DNA from: Microvelia longipes
Lineage: Eukaryota; Arthropoda; Insecta; Hemiptera; Veliidae
Direction of reading: 5' to 3'
DNA length: 64,000 nucleotides
Assembly: GCA_018340805.1 (NCBI GenBank)
Contig: JACMZG010001914.1
Span: 22,718,826-22,782,825 of the forward strand
Below the pieces are notes generated by a model that was not told the origin of the DNA, did not search any database, and saw only the letters and a list, made by a program, of their open reading frames with translations. Positions 34,174 through 49,100 of the stretch are shown piece after piece. A program made the translations under genes and the position numbers. Position 1 is the first letter of the stretch. Every line of letters begins with the position of its first letter.

Positions 34174-37100
34174 GTGAGTACTTTTTTGTTTCTTTACTTG
34201 TAGACTCAATACTTACTGTTACTAAACTTAAATTTTATGTCAATTATTATAATATTTTATGCTACTGTTAAGCGCTGGCACAAATCGTCATACGATCAGT
34301 GATATATCTATGCTTATTAAAATGAAACTTCTATTTAATAAGTATAATAATTAATAAGTAAATGTTATGGCATTAGAATGACATAATCATTCAGGTATCA
34401 CTTGTCCAGTTTAAAGTTGGTTTCAATCCATAAAATTCAAGTTTATAAAGTTCTAATAAGCATAATAACAGATGGAGCTGATGAAATAAACAATAGAAAT
34501 GTTATGACGTCTTTTCATATTGTTCTCTAGCATCTGTCTGCCAGAAAGATTCTGTTTTTAAATAATTGGAAAAAGCATGTATAAAATGTGAAGGCCTTGA
34601 TCTGAAAGAAGAGTGAGGCATTGCTCTGGCGCCTAATAGAAGGGGTTTAGCCAAAAAATCTATTTTATAAGTCTGCTCGGTTTGTGGGGCTTAGGTCATA
34701 ATTCATTGCTACTTATCTGACGCAGCCTTTATTTTACATTGTAGCCTTGGATTTTGTTGACCTCTATTAGTAATTCGCTTTTCTTTATGTCTCATTAACA
34801 TTTTACCATTAACTTATTAATTCTTAGACGTTTAAAAACTTAAAATGTAATTATTACATCGACTTTTTTAGATTGATATTACCACTGCTTCACATAATAC
34901 ATTTTTCTCTATTCATTTGTTAACAAAAATATTTTTAATTAAAAATACGACTAGAAATTCATTTACTGACATAAATTATATAAATAATAATATCAAATTG
35001 ATAATTATTATGTCAATTTCTACTTTTCTTAGTTTGTTTAGTTGATTCTTTCTTTTGTTTGTGTAATGTCTTTGATACGTGTATGCTAACCACTTCATTC
35101 ATCTAGTAAGGGGTTTGAATAAGTGGTTTAGCAGTGTATGTCAAGTTTTAATTCTTTACTAAAGGAAAGGTTAAAGTCAAGAAGAAGGGATACCTCGTGC
35201 ATCTTTATTGTGTGGTTTACTGTTATCCACTCGAATCTAATTACCTTTTTCTGTTATTTTCAATTCCTGTGTTTTTATCGGTTAGTTTAGTAGTTCTTTT
35301 CTTGTAAAAAGACAATTTTTTATACTTAATACCATATCGTAAAATCAATAGTTTTACTAATAAAACTATGTAATAAAGATAGCCTTCTTACTTTTCCTCA
35401 TTTATACCGTAGGTATATAGGAAAAATATTGTGTTTGTAAAAAAAACCGAAACCGGGATGAAACCGGAATTATAAGTTTTTAAGGCCTCCTGAGTGGTTT
35501 TCGCTAAGTTGTTTGTGAGTCTATTATCATCGCAGCGCCTAGTATGCTATATGCTAGAGCTGAAACTTTGTACGAAAATCAGTCTACCGCTGTAGTGCTA
35601 TTTGGAAAATCTTTTTTTTTATGACGTCATTGACCCACAATAATGACTCAGCGAAAATTTCAAAATATAACGGAAAAATTATGCGATCGAATTGAGATTT
35701 GACACACATGTAACCGTGTATAAGACTAACATATGTGCCAAGTTTCATCTTATTATCAGCATTAGTTCAATTTTTATTAAATGACTTTTGTACGGTTTTT
35801 AAAAAATTGTAAATAATTGGAAAACAATTCAATTGAGTTGAAAATCGGTACGATTATATACCTGTACGTAATAAATAGGTACACTAAGTTTCATTTTAAT
35901 ACGACTAGTATATCTATGGTTTTTGTTGGTATAGTATATAAGTTACTATATTTGGATTTTTGAGCATTCACGTTAAAACATTAAACTATTACTATAAATT
36001 AAAAAACAAATCTCAGATCTAAACTATTAATTCCATTGAGATAGGTCCAGATTTTTTATTTTATTAAATTTTAGTAACTTTCCAGTAATGTTCTAATTCC
36101 TTTATCTGTGCCACCTTTATATGAAGTGACCCGATGATAATGAATGAAGCCAGTATCTCGATTCTGCATCTTGTTAATTATATTTATATTGTATTCTTAT
36201 TTTTTCTTCTTTCTTTCTTTCATTATTAATTAAACTTTCTTTGTGGGTTTTTTTTTTGTTCTTCTTGTCTATTAGTACATTATAGTACTTACGTGCTTAC
36301 TAAAGTGTAAATTCTACAATTAATTTTTATTATTACTTGGAATATTTGTTATTGAAATGATCTTTGTACAATGAACAATTGTGACGATTATACTTAGAAA
36401 GCTTATTATACTTAGTTTATAACAAATTAATAAAATGCTCAGTAAAAGGACGTATTTATAAAAGCTTACAGTGACGAATTGTATATTTATTTTATCAATG
36501 TAATGTATTAATACTCGTAGACTTTTCTTATAATTAAATTTTGAAAACATCATACTTTAGTGAGTCATGTGCTATTTTGTTTATCTCTTCATTGGTTCGT
36601 TTAGCTGCAAATATGTAATTTATTTGATAAGAAGTGAATTGTCTATCACGCTTTTGTGCCAATATATTATTTTCTATTTATAAATAGTGGTTGTCATAGT
36701 TTAATCAATAATTATTTCGTAGGTTTATATTTTCCTTAATATATAATTATTTTTATTAATATCTTATTCCCACTGAATTATTATATCTTAAACTCACTGA
36801 ATTTAAAATTGTTGTCCAAATCAAATATTTTCATTTTATTTTCTCCCTCTTATGGGTTTATTTCTTCAATTTTATTATCTCATTTTACGTTTTACTTTTG
36901 CATAAAAGTTTTAAAAATAGTCGGATTTTTCCTTATATGTATTTTAATTTTACTTTAGTAGCATATGCTTTTCTTCTATTTGTTTTTAAACTGTTTTAAT
37001 CTAATAAGGGTTAAAATTATATTGATTTTTAATACATACGTAATATAATCGTAAAATCGAACTTAACGACACTTACAACTTAAGAAACAATAGAATATTC

Positions 37101-40100
37101 CTTATACAAATTATGATGTTAATAAAGAAGAATAATCTAACACAAAGCCGGTTTTTATCTTTTGATGTTATCTATTTTACAAACTTAAATAGTTTTTTAT
37201 CCCACTGACCTTTGAATTGCCGAATAAAGCGGATGTTTGTAGGTGTTTTGAAACCTTTAATATTTGGTCAAATTGATAACATTATTGATATTTGTGGAGT
37301 AAATGATAAAATTTGATGAATAACAAATGATAAATTCAGTTAAATGTGCTAAAAATTGCGTAGGTTTTTCAGTAACGCATTTAACACCTACTTTAATTGT
37401 AAAATAGTCATATTTAATTGCGTAAGGGTTTTATTTTTATATTAAACTTGATTGTAACAATTTTTTTGTTTCTTTCTATTCTTTTTAAGATTTGATGTAA
37501 AAAGTCTATAGAATATTTTGCACTGTACTCATAAAGTAGTTAGTTTTAAATGTGAATGTAGGAAAACTCCTATCCTTGACATTTATTTGCTTTCATAAAT
37601 CGATCCTTATCAAAGAGGGGCTTTAGGTTAGGGGGGCGGGACTTCCAATGATACAATAATTAAAACATTTAGGCTTATCAGGAATGATGGTCTTAACAGA
37701 AGCGCTGAAACCTTTTATGGGGAAATGATTTTATTGGTCCTGAAACCTAAGATATCAATGTAAAAAAACCTGACACCAACCCCTACAGACGTATAACGCT
37801 ACTGTATCCTTCATATTGTCAAGTTTTAGACATAAAAAGCCAATTTTTTTGTTCTTTTTTGTTGTGTAGTTGTTAATTTTATGTATTTTATGTTGTTCTT
37901 ACCTGGTTTGATGTTACTAGGTTATGACGTTAGGTTATGAAGGGAAAAAATACTAGGATTCAAGTTTGTTGACATAAGAGTGTAAAACACCCATAGGCTT
38001 CTCCAATACTTTTAAACTCTAATGAGACAACGTTGTCCCATGACTATCTATTTTCTAAAAAAACAGTGGCGAGACTTTTGGTTTTATGCTCCTGTGGTTT
38101 CTGCTTATGATATGAATACGTCTTAATATATAAATTGTTTTATCTTCTAATTGTTGCTTTATTTCAAAACCGCATGTCATATTATTTAAGTTAAAAAGAA
38201 GTTGCGTCTAAATAAAATTCTACAAAATTTCGTAATTTTTTTTTGTTTACACTACAATTGACGTCATTTATTTAAATTATTTGTATTGGGAACGTTATAT
38301 CTTTTTATTTATTTTTACTAACTTTGTTATTGCTGGTACTCAAATAACAAGTGTTACATAAAACCGCGAATATTCTTTGTTGCGTCATCTTTTGCTTTCT
38401 TGTGAAATGTTTTTTTTTTGCTCTTTAAGAGTTTTTAAGAAAAGAACGGTTGAGTGTAAATAAAAAGTTTTTGTTTGTTTTTCTTTCCACTTAGTAAGAG
38501 ATGTTTGCTTTGTGTTACGATTGTTAAAGCCTTTAAGTCTCTTTTTTCGCTATTTACTGTTTTTTACGACCATGTTTTCTTTTGTTTCTTTTTGCACCAG
38601 AACAGTCTATATTTAATAAAAGTGTAGCGTTATGATTCTTGAGTTATGATAGTTAAGTTGGTGTAGTATGAACTCAACTACTACTAAAGTAGTAGTACTG
38701 TTTTTTTAATTAGAATTATAGTGGGTGTCCTAAAGCTCGAGCTAAAGATGCTGCAAAATGCAGTTTATAGGCGATATGGTTTATGATCCCGTTGCAAGAG
38801 GTTTTGTTTTTTACAGTGTTTTGGGAATACAAATTTGTAACGTATTACAACTTTAACGAATCAAGAGATTTAGTTAAGAACACGGCAAATATAAAAACCG
38901 TAGTTCTCTTACAACGCTAGCTATATTATGGTATGTGTTAATTGAGTTTCACTCTGAACTCATGTTGACGGTGAGTCTACTCAATGTTGAGTAGAGCTAG
39001 CCTGCATTCAGGCGAAAAGGTTTTTTAAAGATATCAGCGTTTTAGCGTTCTGTCTAACCACCCCTTAGCTACTCCCCTACGTTATTACGGTAATTGGTTT
39101 ATCGAATTTCCGAGGATAATGACGCTTGTTTTTTATTCGTTGTTTGTTTTTAGTCGTGAACAATACCGTCCTTTCTTATTTATTGGCAATTTTTTAAACA
39201 AACTGGAAAATGGAAAAGGGGCTTATGAGTTTTCGCGAAACTTACTGATAACATTTGTAAGTGAATCGTCAGGTGTACATGGTAATAAAAGCATAATAGT
39301 GTTTAATAGTGGTTAAAAACTTAGGACTTGTAAGTAAGTTTGTAAGTAAACAAGTTTATTGACATTTTTGTCATATTCTGATAAAATCAACTTTGCTGAA
39401 TCATATGCTATTCGCATCAAGAATTGACTTAAATTAGCTTTTGTTTGAAAAAAACTCATTTTTTTGGCTAAGCTCATATCCTTGCCCCCTAATAGTTGTT
39501 TGTCATGAAATCAGACTTTTAGTTCATAACGGCAGTTAAAAAAAGTGGGGAAATAATCATAAAAAATCTATACTATGCAATAAGAGGCAAAGACATTCGA
39601 TACACGTGTCCTTCGTCTGCTATTATTTGCTCCGTCATTTTTTATGCAATAATGTCATTGTTTAAAATGTAATCAATAGTGAATTTATTTTGTATATTTT
39701 ATTCAAGTTAGGAACATTTACTTTTCTTTCTATTTCTCTTAAGTTTAAAATGTCTATTTTCTTTGTATGTTAAATTTTTTATACAAATTGTTATGTATTT
39801 ACATTATTTTATGATAAAAAACTGTATATTTATTAATAAGTATATTTTATTTTCTCCAAGTTCGTTTTACCCTTATGGTTTGAGGTTTAACATTATGGAA
39901 ATAGTTGTCAGAAACAGCCAATCCCTCTTGTAAAACGGATTAAAATTACTTATTTCCTGGGTTGGAACCCTATTCTTTTAAAACGGTTTTATTAGTAAGG
40001 ATTTTTAGGAAGATTCAACAAGTGGGAATGATGCTGCGTTCATTGAATGGTATTGTTAGATCAGGTCTCGAACTCAACATTGTATTTAGATTTGAGAAAG

Positions 40101-43100
40101 GTTTGAAATCGGTTTAAATACTTTTCAGTTACAATACCGTTAGTTGGGAAAAAAGGAAATGCAGATAAAAAATGAACAATTCCGATTTAGAAATGCCATT
40201 ATATAAAAAGGTAGGAAATTAGGCAAGGTGGCACTACTGTCTGGGTTTAATGTAATGTGGGAGCGCCGGGAGTTGAACGCCCTGGAAATCTACCTGATCC
40301 CAAGAGACAAAGGGGTAGGGACATCCCGCCAGTACCTTTACTTGCAATCCAGCGCCGTGTCTTTGTGACAAGTTTCTTTCCATACTTAACATTCTTCTGA
40401 AACCTTCAGAGGCTGATCCGTTTGTTTATTATCTTATGATCTATTATGCTATTCATACCCCTGTCGAGAATAAAACAATAATTTTCTTATTTATGTATTT
40501 TATATCAATTTGATATTCTTGTGATATGTAGATAGGATATGGTTGAATAGAAATCTCCTCGGTTTCATTGTTGAAAGGCGTCGAATTTAGGTTCATTTTC
40601 GCCTCTACTTTCTTGTTCGGAATTGCTCTATAACGGACACATCTACAAGATCTAATGGTTAGCATTTTACTCTAGACCTTTGAACTAATTGTTTGTGAAT
40701 GGTTTTGTCTGTTCAATGCCAATGCTTTCTTCGAGGCTTTTGTTAAAAGGCTAAGACCGTTATTAATTCATTTTTATCTTAAATCTATGCTGACCACCGA
40801 ATAGAAAAAATAATCTAGAGTACATACTTTCCTCTTCAGTTGTTATCTCTCAAATTAGTTAAAGTGGTAATCAAGATCACCGCCTCAGATTGAGTTAGAC
40901 TTCTAATGTTAATAGAATAGGAATAAGTCTTAAAGTTATATACCACCTTAATACACCAGTTAAATTAGCCATCAATACTATAAATATTCTCCTTAATTAT
41001 TGGCAATTAGCAGTTTTTATTAATTCATTTAACGAATAGATAAATAATAGAAACTGTAAAAAAAGTGATGCAGTTAAATGTCTAGATTGGGAATGCAGCC
41101 GACGACCGAATCCCCTTTGTGATGGTATCGTAAAAACCAGTCTAGGTACTTTGGCTTGAGTCCAGAGAACCGAGGCAGAACTAAACCTGTAATGTCCATT
41201 TTTGTCTCTTCATCTGCATTCTTTACACTTTCCACACTTCCCTATGACAAAGTCTAACTTTTATATCGAATTTTGGTTGCGTCATGAGGATTACATTTGC
41301 AGAGATATTTTTCTTGAACAAAAATCTATTTCGTGAAAATAACAATGAGGTTTTCAACAATGACCATTATTTTATAGCGTTTCAACATTTCATTTGTCTC
41401 GAGGGAAGAATAGATCAGAGTTTAAATTTTTTATTAAAGATTGATTGATAATTTATCATTGATGATTGTTGTAACCACGCATTCTATCTACGATTTATTT
41501 TTTTAGAAAGTCTCTAAGTTTGGTTTTTAAAAGACAACCCCTAGAACTAGCTTGATATCGATTGCTATCGCTTACTTTCGCGCTGATTCTGGCATCTCTG
41601 GTTCTAGTCACATAGTGGATCCCTGCTAATTTTGTTTGACTTTGATTTTCTACGTTTTATTTGTCATATAGTTAAATAACTTTACCGTTAATTATAATAA
41701 AGCAGTAATAATAGAACAGAGCCATTATCATCAATGGTGGCTGTTATCGAAATTTCTTCTAACAGCTAGCAATACTTCTTTTAAAACATATTTTATCCTC
41801 AGTGACAAGTTGTTAAAAAAACTGTTTGTTTACTATATCTTTTTCTGTTGAATTGTATTCTTCTTTATTTTTAAAAAGTTAAGAAATTCCAGTAAACTGT
41901 AAACTAACTCTGACGTCACCTATATTCTGTCTATTTTTATTTTCCGTCATGTTTTTCCGAGTATCGACTGAAAATTGCTGATGATATTAAAATTCCTTCT
42001 ATATCTTTTAATTAGAACGTAGATTGTAATCTACCACTCTCATTTTATAAAGAAGTGTGCATAAAAATCTAGCTGATTAACTAAGTTCATTATGTCTAAA
42101 TATAGCCATGTTTAAAATATGATTATTATCAAATAGCATCCCTTTATAGCTTACTACAATAATAATAAAACTTTTATTCTTAGTTGCGCTAAGTTTTTTA
42201 GAAGACCAAGTTTGGTTACGTTTGTGAGTTGAATCACTAGGTTGTTCCTCCTACATGCGTATTTTAGAAAATCTTTATTTAATCGTATTTTGTATATATG
42301 TCGGTCAATAATTCGATTTATCAATTAAATTATGATTAAACTAGGCTTCATATGCTAAAAATTATCCTGTAAAAATATCATCGTGAAAAACAATTTGTAC
42401 TATGGGTTCTTTTGATTTCCTGATGTTCTCTATTGTTATTACTTTTCTGACTGGTTCGACTCATTCAACACTTGTGTTTATACCACTGTCTGAAGGTTTT
42501 AAAAATATTGGTTACGATCTTTTGGCATGAGTAGGTTGTCCCCTCTTAAGTCTTGGTGGGGGATGGATGTTTAATTGTTTCACTCTAAACGAAATTCTTT
42601 CCTGATAAAATCTAAATTTAAATGTATACTTTTTATTAAATTGTTTCAACGTTTAGCATTGTCTTTATTTTTTTATCCGTAAGGTATTTTAATTAGAGTT
42701 AAATGGGTGTCTAGTACGAATTGTTTTTATAGACCAGATGTTGTAGTTCGCCCACGTTGCCAACCTAAAGGTTTTATTAACATTTTTAATAGTACCTTTC
42801 GTGACGTCATTTATATGGATCTAGTATTAACCTAACTCGTAAGTTTACACTCTGGTTTCTCTTTCAGTGTGTTAAGTATGAGGTCACATTCAGTTTATTG
42901 AGATATATATTGACATACATAATCTTCAAGTTTCTTTTTTCTCTTCACTTTATTTTGTCTGTGCGACCAGTTAAGTTAGCTGCAAACCAATTCTAGGACC
43001 CCATTTTTGGTGACTTACATGTAGCTCGACTTATGACTCATAATGTACTTTTTTTATATTCGATTTTTGTAGGATTTACTTTTTTAAATATGAAATTTCA

Positions 43101-46100
43101 TATAGTGCTTCTTCTGACTCCAGGGAATTTTTTTTCTCTCGTTAAGTCAAATTTTAAACTTTTTAAAGATGCATTAGCCTTTTTCTATTAAATCGCTGTT
43201 TTTATATTTATATTTATATGTTTTTATATATTATATATTTATTATAAGCAACTCGAGGTCGTTCAAACGTCTGAATTTATATTAACCTTTGAAACCACGA
43301 AAGTCTGGAGTTCGCGTCCTAGGTTACTCTCATAGTTCATATACGATAATTGTTTAAATGAATAAATTATCGCCATCTTTAAAATAAACATTGAGCGTAA
43401 CGGTTGCCACTTGGCTTTTTAATTTTTCACGAAAATTATTACTATAACTTAGCGATATGACCTTAATTGATAAGATCATATCGCTAAGCCCTATTAATAT
43501 TTTTTTTGATATGACCTTATCGATTAATCAGCTTAAAATTTTAATAGAATGTAACACAAAATGACCCAGTTAGATAACACGATTTAATCAAATATAACCC
43601 CCCCCCCCCCCCCCAAAAAAATGTTAATGTTTTAATTAGTATTTAGTAGTAGTTTGTTATAAGTTAGTATTTAAGCATTATTGTTACTTGGTGAATTTTG
43701 AAAACAAATCACTCACTGGTTGTTATAAATTTATTTTCCCAGTAAATCCGGGGTTTCGTTCTGAATCTTACTGAAATATCGATCTTTTCAAAGAAAAACT
43801 AGTTATCAGTTTCTTGTGAGTAAGCCTGCATTTCCGACCGAAAGTGATTCAGAAAGTTGTTAATCCACGTAGTGATTCATGTATTGCTTTACGTCTTTCT
43901 ACTTGCTTATTTGGAGGTCAAAATTAATTCTTTCATTATTATGTCACTAAGGATTTCTTTACTGGTTTTATTATTTAAATTTTTCTGTAGGTTACATTTT
44001 TCATGACTCATTGTTGTTTTCGGTTTGTCGACTTTATTCCTTATTAGGTATATTGTTAATAGTAACTTATTTATTCCTTAACAATGGTTGCAATTTTACT
44101 ATCTTAAAAAAAGTTACCAGTAACTAATCTTAAAGATAACGATCTAGTAACAATTGACTTAATTTAATTCGGTAATATTTGAGTACTGTTTACTATACTG
44201 TATTGTCTGATTACTATACTACTGAAGTACTGTACTGTTATCTTAATGAAAATATGTTTTGTAAGTTAAGAATAATAATAGTTATTTATGCCATAAGGCT
44301 GAGAAGTGTGTCTTTCTGTCACGGCAATTAGATTTACCGACGAGCGAAGCGAGTCGGGAAAAATTGCCAAGACATAAAGACATTCTCAGCCGGATGGCAT
44401 ACACTATTTTTTTTAAGGTAGCAGTCATTAAATAAAGCACTCATTAAAAAAATCAAAAAATAGCACTCATTAAACTGCGCTATATACTTAATTGAAAAAA
44501 AACAAACGTCCAATTAACTCCATATTATCGTTGTCATTAAATTCATCCATAGCTTCACACTTTTACTCAAAAATGTAAAAGCTTTACAAATAAACACACA
44601 AAAATTGTCAATTAGAACAACTTTTAAAAACGAAAAAAAATAGTCTACGAACAAAAACAGAAACGAAATGAACGTTTTTTAAAGAAAACTCATGAAGGTT
44701 TAGCACAGATTGTTTTTTGAACACGCTACATTACAGTAATGGCGGCAACATATGAATTACTTTTACGTCCTAGGAGTTTTTTTACATTCATTATTGTCCT
44801 CAGAGGTGAAAAGTACTAAATAACCTCCTATAACAATAATGATTGGCTTCTCATCCTAAAAACGGTCCAATAAAGTGCTCAATTACGTACTACCTCAAAA
44901 AAAAAAATTTCTGTTTGCTACGCAAAAATGAAAGTATTATTTACCCGTCTCTAAAAGGTGTGGTGTAACTAAGAAAACAAGAGAGCTTCGGCCTCTTAAA
45001 CGCTACGCGACGTCGGGCTGCGCCTCCCTGTGGCCGCTTGGCTGCCACATGGTTGTTGTTCTATATCATTTCAAGTAGCATACTGCCACGATATAAGCGA
45101 ATTTTAATATGCATAAGCCGAAAGTCGTGATTTGGTTACATTGTTTTGTATGTCAAAAACAATATGTCAAAAAAACTCGCTAATACTAATAATAAAATGT
45201 TACTTCGTATTTTTTATTTACTATAAGTAGTAGTACATGAGTACTAATTACTTACCCGATCTAAACACTTATTAAAGATTGTGATTTTTTGAAATGTTTG
45301 TAAAGTCACTATTTGGGTTGATGACGTCACAAATATTTAATTTTTAGCACGCAAAAGTTAATTTTTATTTCCAAAACTACGGTTACAATATTGATCAGAA
45401 ATGCAACCAAAATGCGTTTAGCAATGTTAGATTTTTAAAAAAAAAAAAGAAGTAAAAAGGAAACTTTTAAGCATGATATCAAAAATCTAGAGACGCGAGA
45501 TTCATCAGCATAATTTGCTGAGGATGTACAGCAAATGCTTAGAGCAATTTGAAGAATTCGAAAAACAGGCCTTATTTATTTTACATAGATTTGCATTGCC
45601 CGTTAGAATAAATATTATTAAAACATTTACAATAATAAGTCTTCCTTTGTTGCAAATAATACAAGATTTTTGTCATGTTATCTTTTTAACACAAAAGTAT
45701 TTATAAATTAAATAAGTGCTAAAATCTTTCTGTAAACATCTTATTTGTTTAGTGATAAGAATTGGTACTAAATTTGTGATAATTTTATTTGCGTTATAAT
45801 TTTAAAATGGCGTTAATTTATTGGGTATGTGTTTTGTTGTATTCGTGTATATTTAATGTATGTGTGTGTCAGTAAATATATGTCGTATGTGAATCCATAT
45901 GATTTAACTTGCGCGATATTGTAAAAGTACGTCATTTCGAAAATGTCAAACACTCACATCAACGTGTCTAAAGAGTAGATGATAGATATTTGACGGTTAT
46001 GTCTTTTAAAATATTGTGAAAAGATCTCATCTGATTATCATTGAAAATTATCACGGACTACATTTAGTTTTATATAGTATTAAATTAGGTTACTGGACTA

Positions 46101-49100
46101 ATTCTTAGTTATTTATGTCCAGTTTTTATCTAATATATTATTGACGATTTTATTGACATATTAGTTTCCGAATATTTTGCTAAGGCCCTGAATTTTATTA
46201 AACTTGTAATTCTTTTTGCACTTTGTTTCCAAGTCGCGTAATTTTTGCTAGTGTAACGTTGTTTCACAAATAGCATCAAGTTTCTTCTTATTATCTAGTG
46301 ATATTAACTAAAAAAGTTAATTATTTGAGGTTGAAACAACACCTCAAATCACGTCTCTCTACTAACATTACTTAATTCAAATAATGTTTGACAAGTTTAG
46401 TAAGCAGGCAGAATTTGTCCGCATTTAAATTATCTATGTGGACCTCTTAACGTAAAATTTATTTAACGATGCGATTTAAAATTTTGGACAGTTTGGAGTT
46501 TATGCATGTCTTATACAATTAAAATTAGTTGCCTCTGATCCTGTTCTATAAGTAAACCTTCGTGGAGTTGTACTGTACTGGTTTGTACATGCTTTAATAA
46601 ATATATATTTAGTCATCCTTTGAATAGGTGATTGTTCCGTCGTTTAAATTTTAGAGGTTGTCTTTTTACATTTTTTCTTAACTAAATTCCCTGGTTTTGT
46701 CCAATTTATAAAGTTACAATCTACATCCCATTATTATTCTAAATGGACCGGGCGACGTCAAATGCATTTGGCAATGCGATTTAAAATTTTGCCAGTGTGG
46801 AGGATATGCTAGTGAGTGTCTGCTAGCATATCTCCTATATCCAATGCTAAATTAGATAAACTGTCACGGGTGTTTTTAAAATCTTAAAATCTACTTTTAA
46901 TAGTAAAAATATAGAAAATTTTAGATAATGATAATAAAAAGCTCTTAACTCAGCTGTTTTTCGTCTAGCGTTTACTAAAGGGCATTCCAAGAATAATACT
47001 CATCTAGAAAATAATTCCGTAGGGAAATTTGTTGTTGTCTACTTGATGTATTATCTAGTTTATGTTGGCAGCTATGAGTCTGACAAGTGCGCATGCACTG
47101 GTATGAGTCAGTTTGAATCTCCCTTGCTAGTGTGACACGCCCATGACTACCAAAATATTTAAGGAAAGATTCGTCTACTTGATCTAAGCCTATATTGTTC
47201 AACGAAGAGAAATTTCCGCTTTTAGGATCTCATCTCCATTATCTAGAGCAGTAGATTTAAAGCCTAGGGCTCGCCCGCTGAAGAGAAAGGATTATAAATA
47301 ACTTATAACCCTTACATGAAGTAATATCTGATTTTAAGTAAACAAATTAAATGTTTTACGGCACTTCTCTATACATTTTATCTGCTAATGTTTATTATGG
47401 TTTCAGCATATTTAGCCTTATGCGGAGTCGCAAATTAATAAGTTTAAACTTAAATTTCAGCTTATTTTTGTTCCTTTGGTGCAGAATTAAAATGATAAGA
47501 AATAGATTTTTAATTTAGATAAATAATTTTCTTTATTTATTTATTGAGATATTTTTATTTGTTTACTGCAAATTGTAACCTTTTATAATTTACTGGGTTT
47601 TAATATTGTTCGTAGCGGACTGTTTTCCCGGGCGGCGGGTTTGGATTAAATATTTTGATCATGTGACCTCTTCAAACTTTTCGAAATTTTAGTGTCTACT
47701 GTAGCTAACTTCATGAAAATCCTAGTTAATATTCGAAAACGGCCATTCATGGAATGTCATTGTCACAGTTGTTAACTAATTTAAAAGTGTGTCAACTTTA
47801 TTATCGTATAAATTAAAGCTTGTAGAAAGAGAAACAAAAAAAAAATTGATAATGTTAATTAATTATAAACATTGATAATTGAGTTATGAACTTACTATCA
47901 TTGTAACACTGAGTTCAGCTACCTATGCCGTAATTTTGGGCACCGTTCTAGGGCGCTTTAGTGACAATGTCTATGCCGTAAGTTTGGGCTCCGTTCTAAG
48001 GCGCTTTAGTGACAATGCCTATGCCGTAAGTTTGGGCTTCGTTCTAAGGCGCTTTAGTGACAATGCTTATGCCGTAAGTTTGGGCTCCGTTCTAAGGCGC
48101 TTTAGTGACAATGCTTATGCCGTAAGTTTGGCTCCGTTCTAGGGCGCTTTAGTCACACAATACCTTAAATTAATGATATGTTGTAAAATGATATAAATGT
48201 ACAAGTAAAATACTACTTTTTATTTCGGTAGTTTATTTTATAGTTTATTTGGTAGTAAAAGATGAATTCTCACTCTTAACGGTCTACTGCCACTAATAAG
48301 AGAAAAAACACCATGGCACAAAATATAAAAACATAGCTTTATTATGAATACCGTGGTCAATACAATTCTTTTTAATGTATGGCTGTTTTGAAATATCTTC
48401 GAATTTTGAATGAAATTTTTTATGAATGAATGGAGCACCAAAAAGCATTTGTTCTATAAATAGAAAGAATTGTTGTTAAGGTTGATAAACCTTGTTATAA
48501 TAGGGAGGCATTATTATTATGTGATAATTAGTTACATCGTTTTCCATTCCAGTCCGCGTCCGTTCTCACGCCGTAACTATTAAATATTTCGACTCTATTA
48601 CTTTACTTTTCTCTTTGATACTACTTTCTTTACTTGAGTTTTTCTATACTATACTCCAGCTATTTCGAGTACTATATCTAATTCTACTACGAATTAATAC
48701 TTTTAATATCCGACCGAATCCGAAACCTGCGAACGCGTCTGTTTCTTTTGCATTGTTGTTAATGCTTACGAGTAAATATTCATATCAAATTAATTATGTG
48801 ACTTACCTCGTATGCGTAATTATGTATATAAAAATCACTAAAATACACGCGCTAACTTATTACTTTTTAGTAAGTTGTTATTGTTTTCGTAATTTTTAGT
48901 GAAGCCTTTAAATTATTTTGATTACTTTGCATTTTTTTTAATTTATCAGACACTATACTCTATGATAAAACTAACCTTTAGTTTATTGTTAATGTTCTTT
49001 GAAAAACCCGGTATATATTTTTGAACGTTTGCCCTTGTATTAAAAGCCTATTTAAAAGGAATTTCTTTGAATTGCATTGCTATCTTTTTGTGAACTTTGA

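Noticed and set aside
40240..40380. GC-rich stretch with a B-box-like GTTCAACTCCC on the minus strand
   Set aside because: No T-arm stem, A box or tRNA fold can be drawn. At most it is a decayed SINE, and too weak to list.
44888..44897. Minus-strand TGAGGTAGTA, identical to the first ten bases of let-7
   Set aside because: The match ends there. There is no let-7-type hairpin around it, and it lies in a repeat-like stretch.
47879..48142. Open frame of 87 codons with 16-residue repeats
   Set aside because: It is the 48-bp minisatellite, and the last unit has a one-base loss. No homology is recognised.
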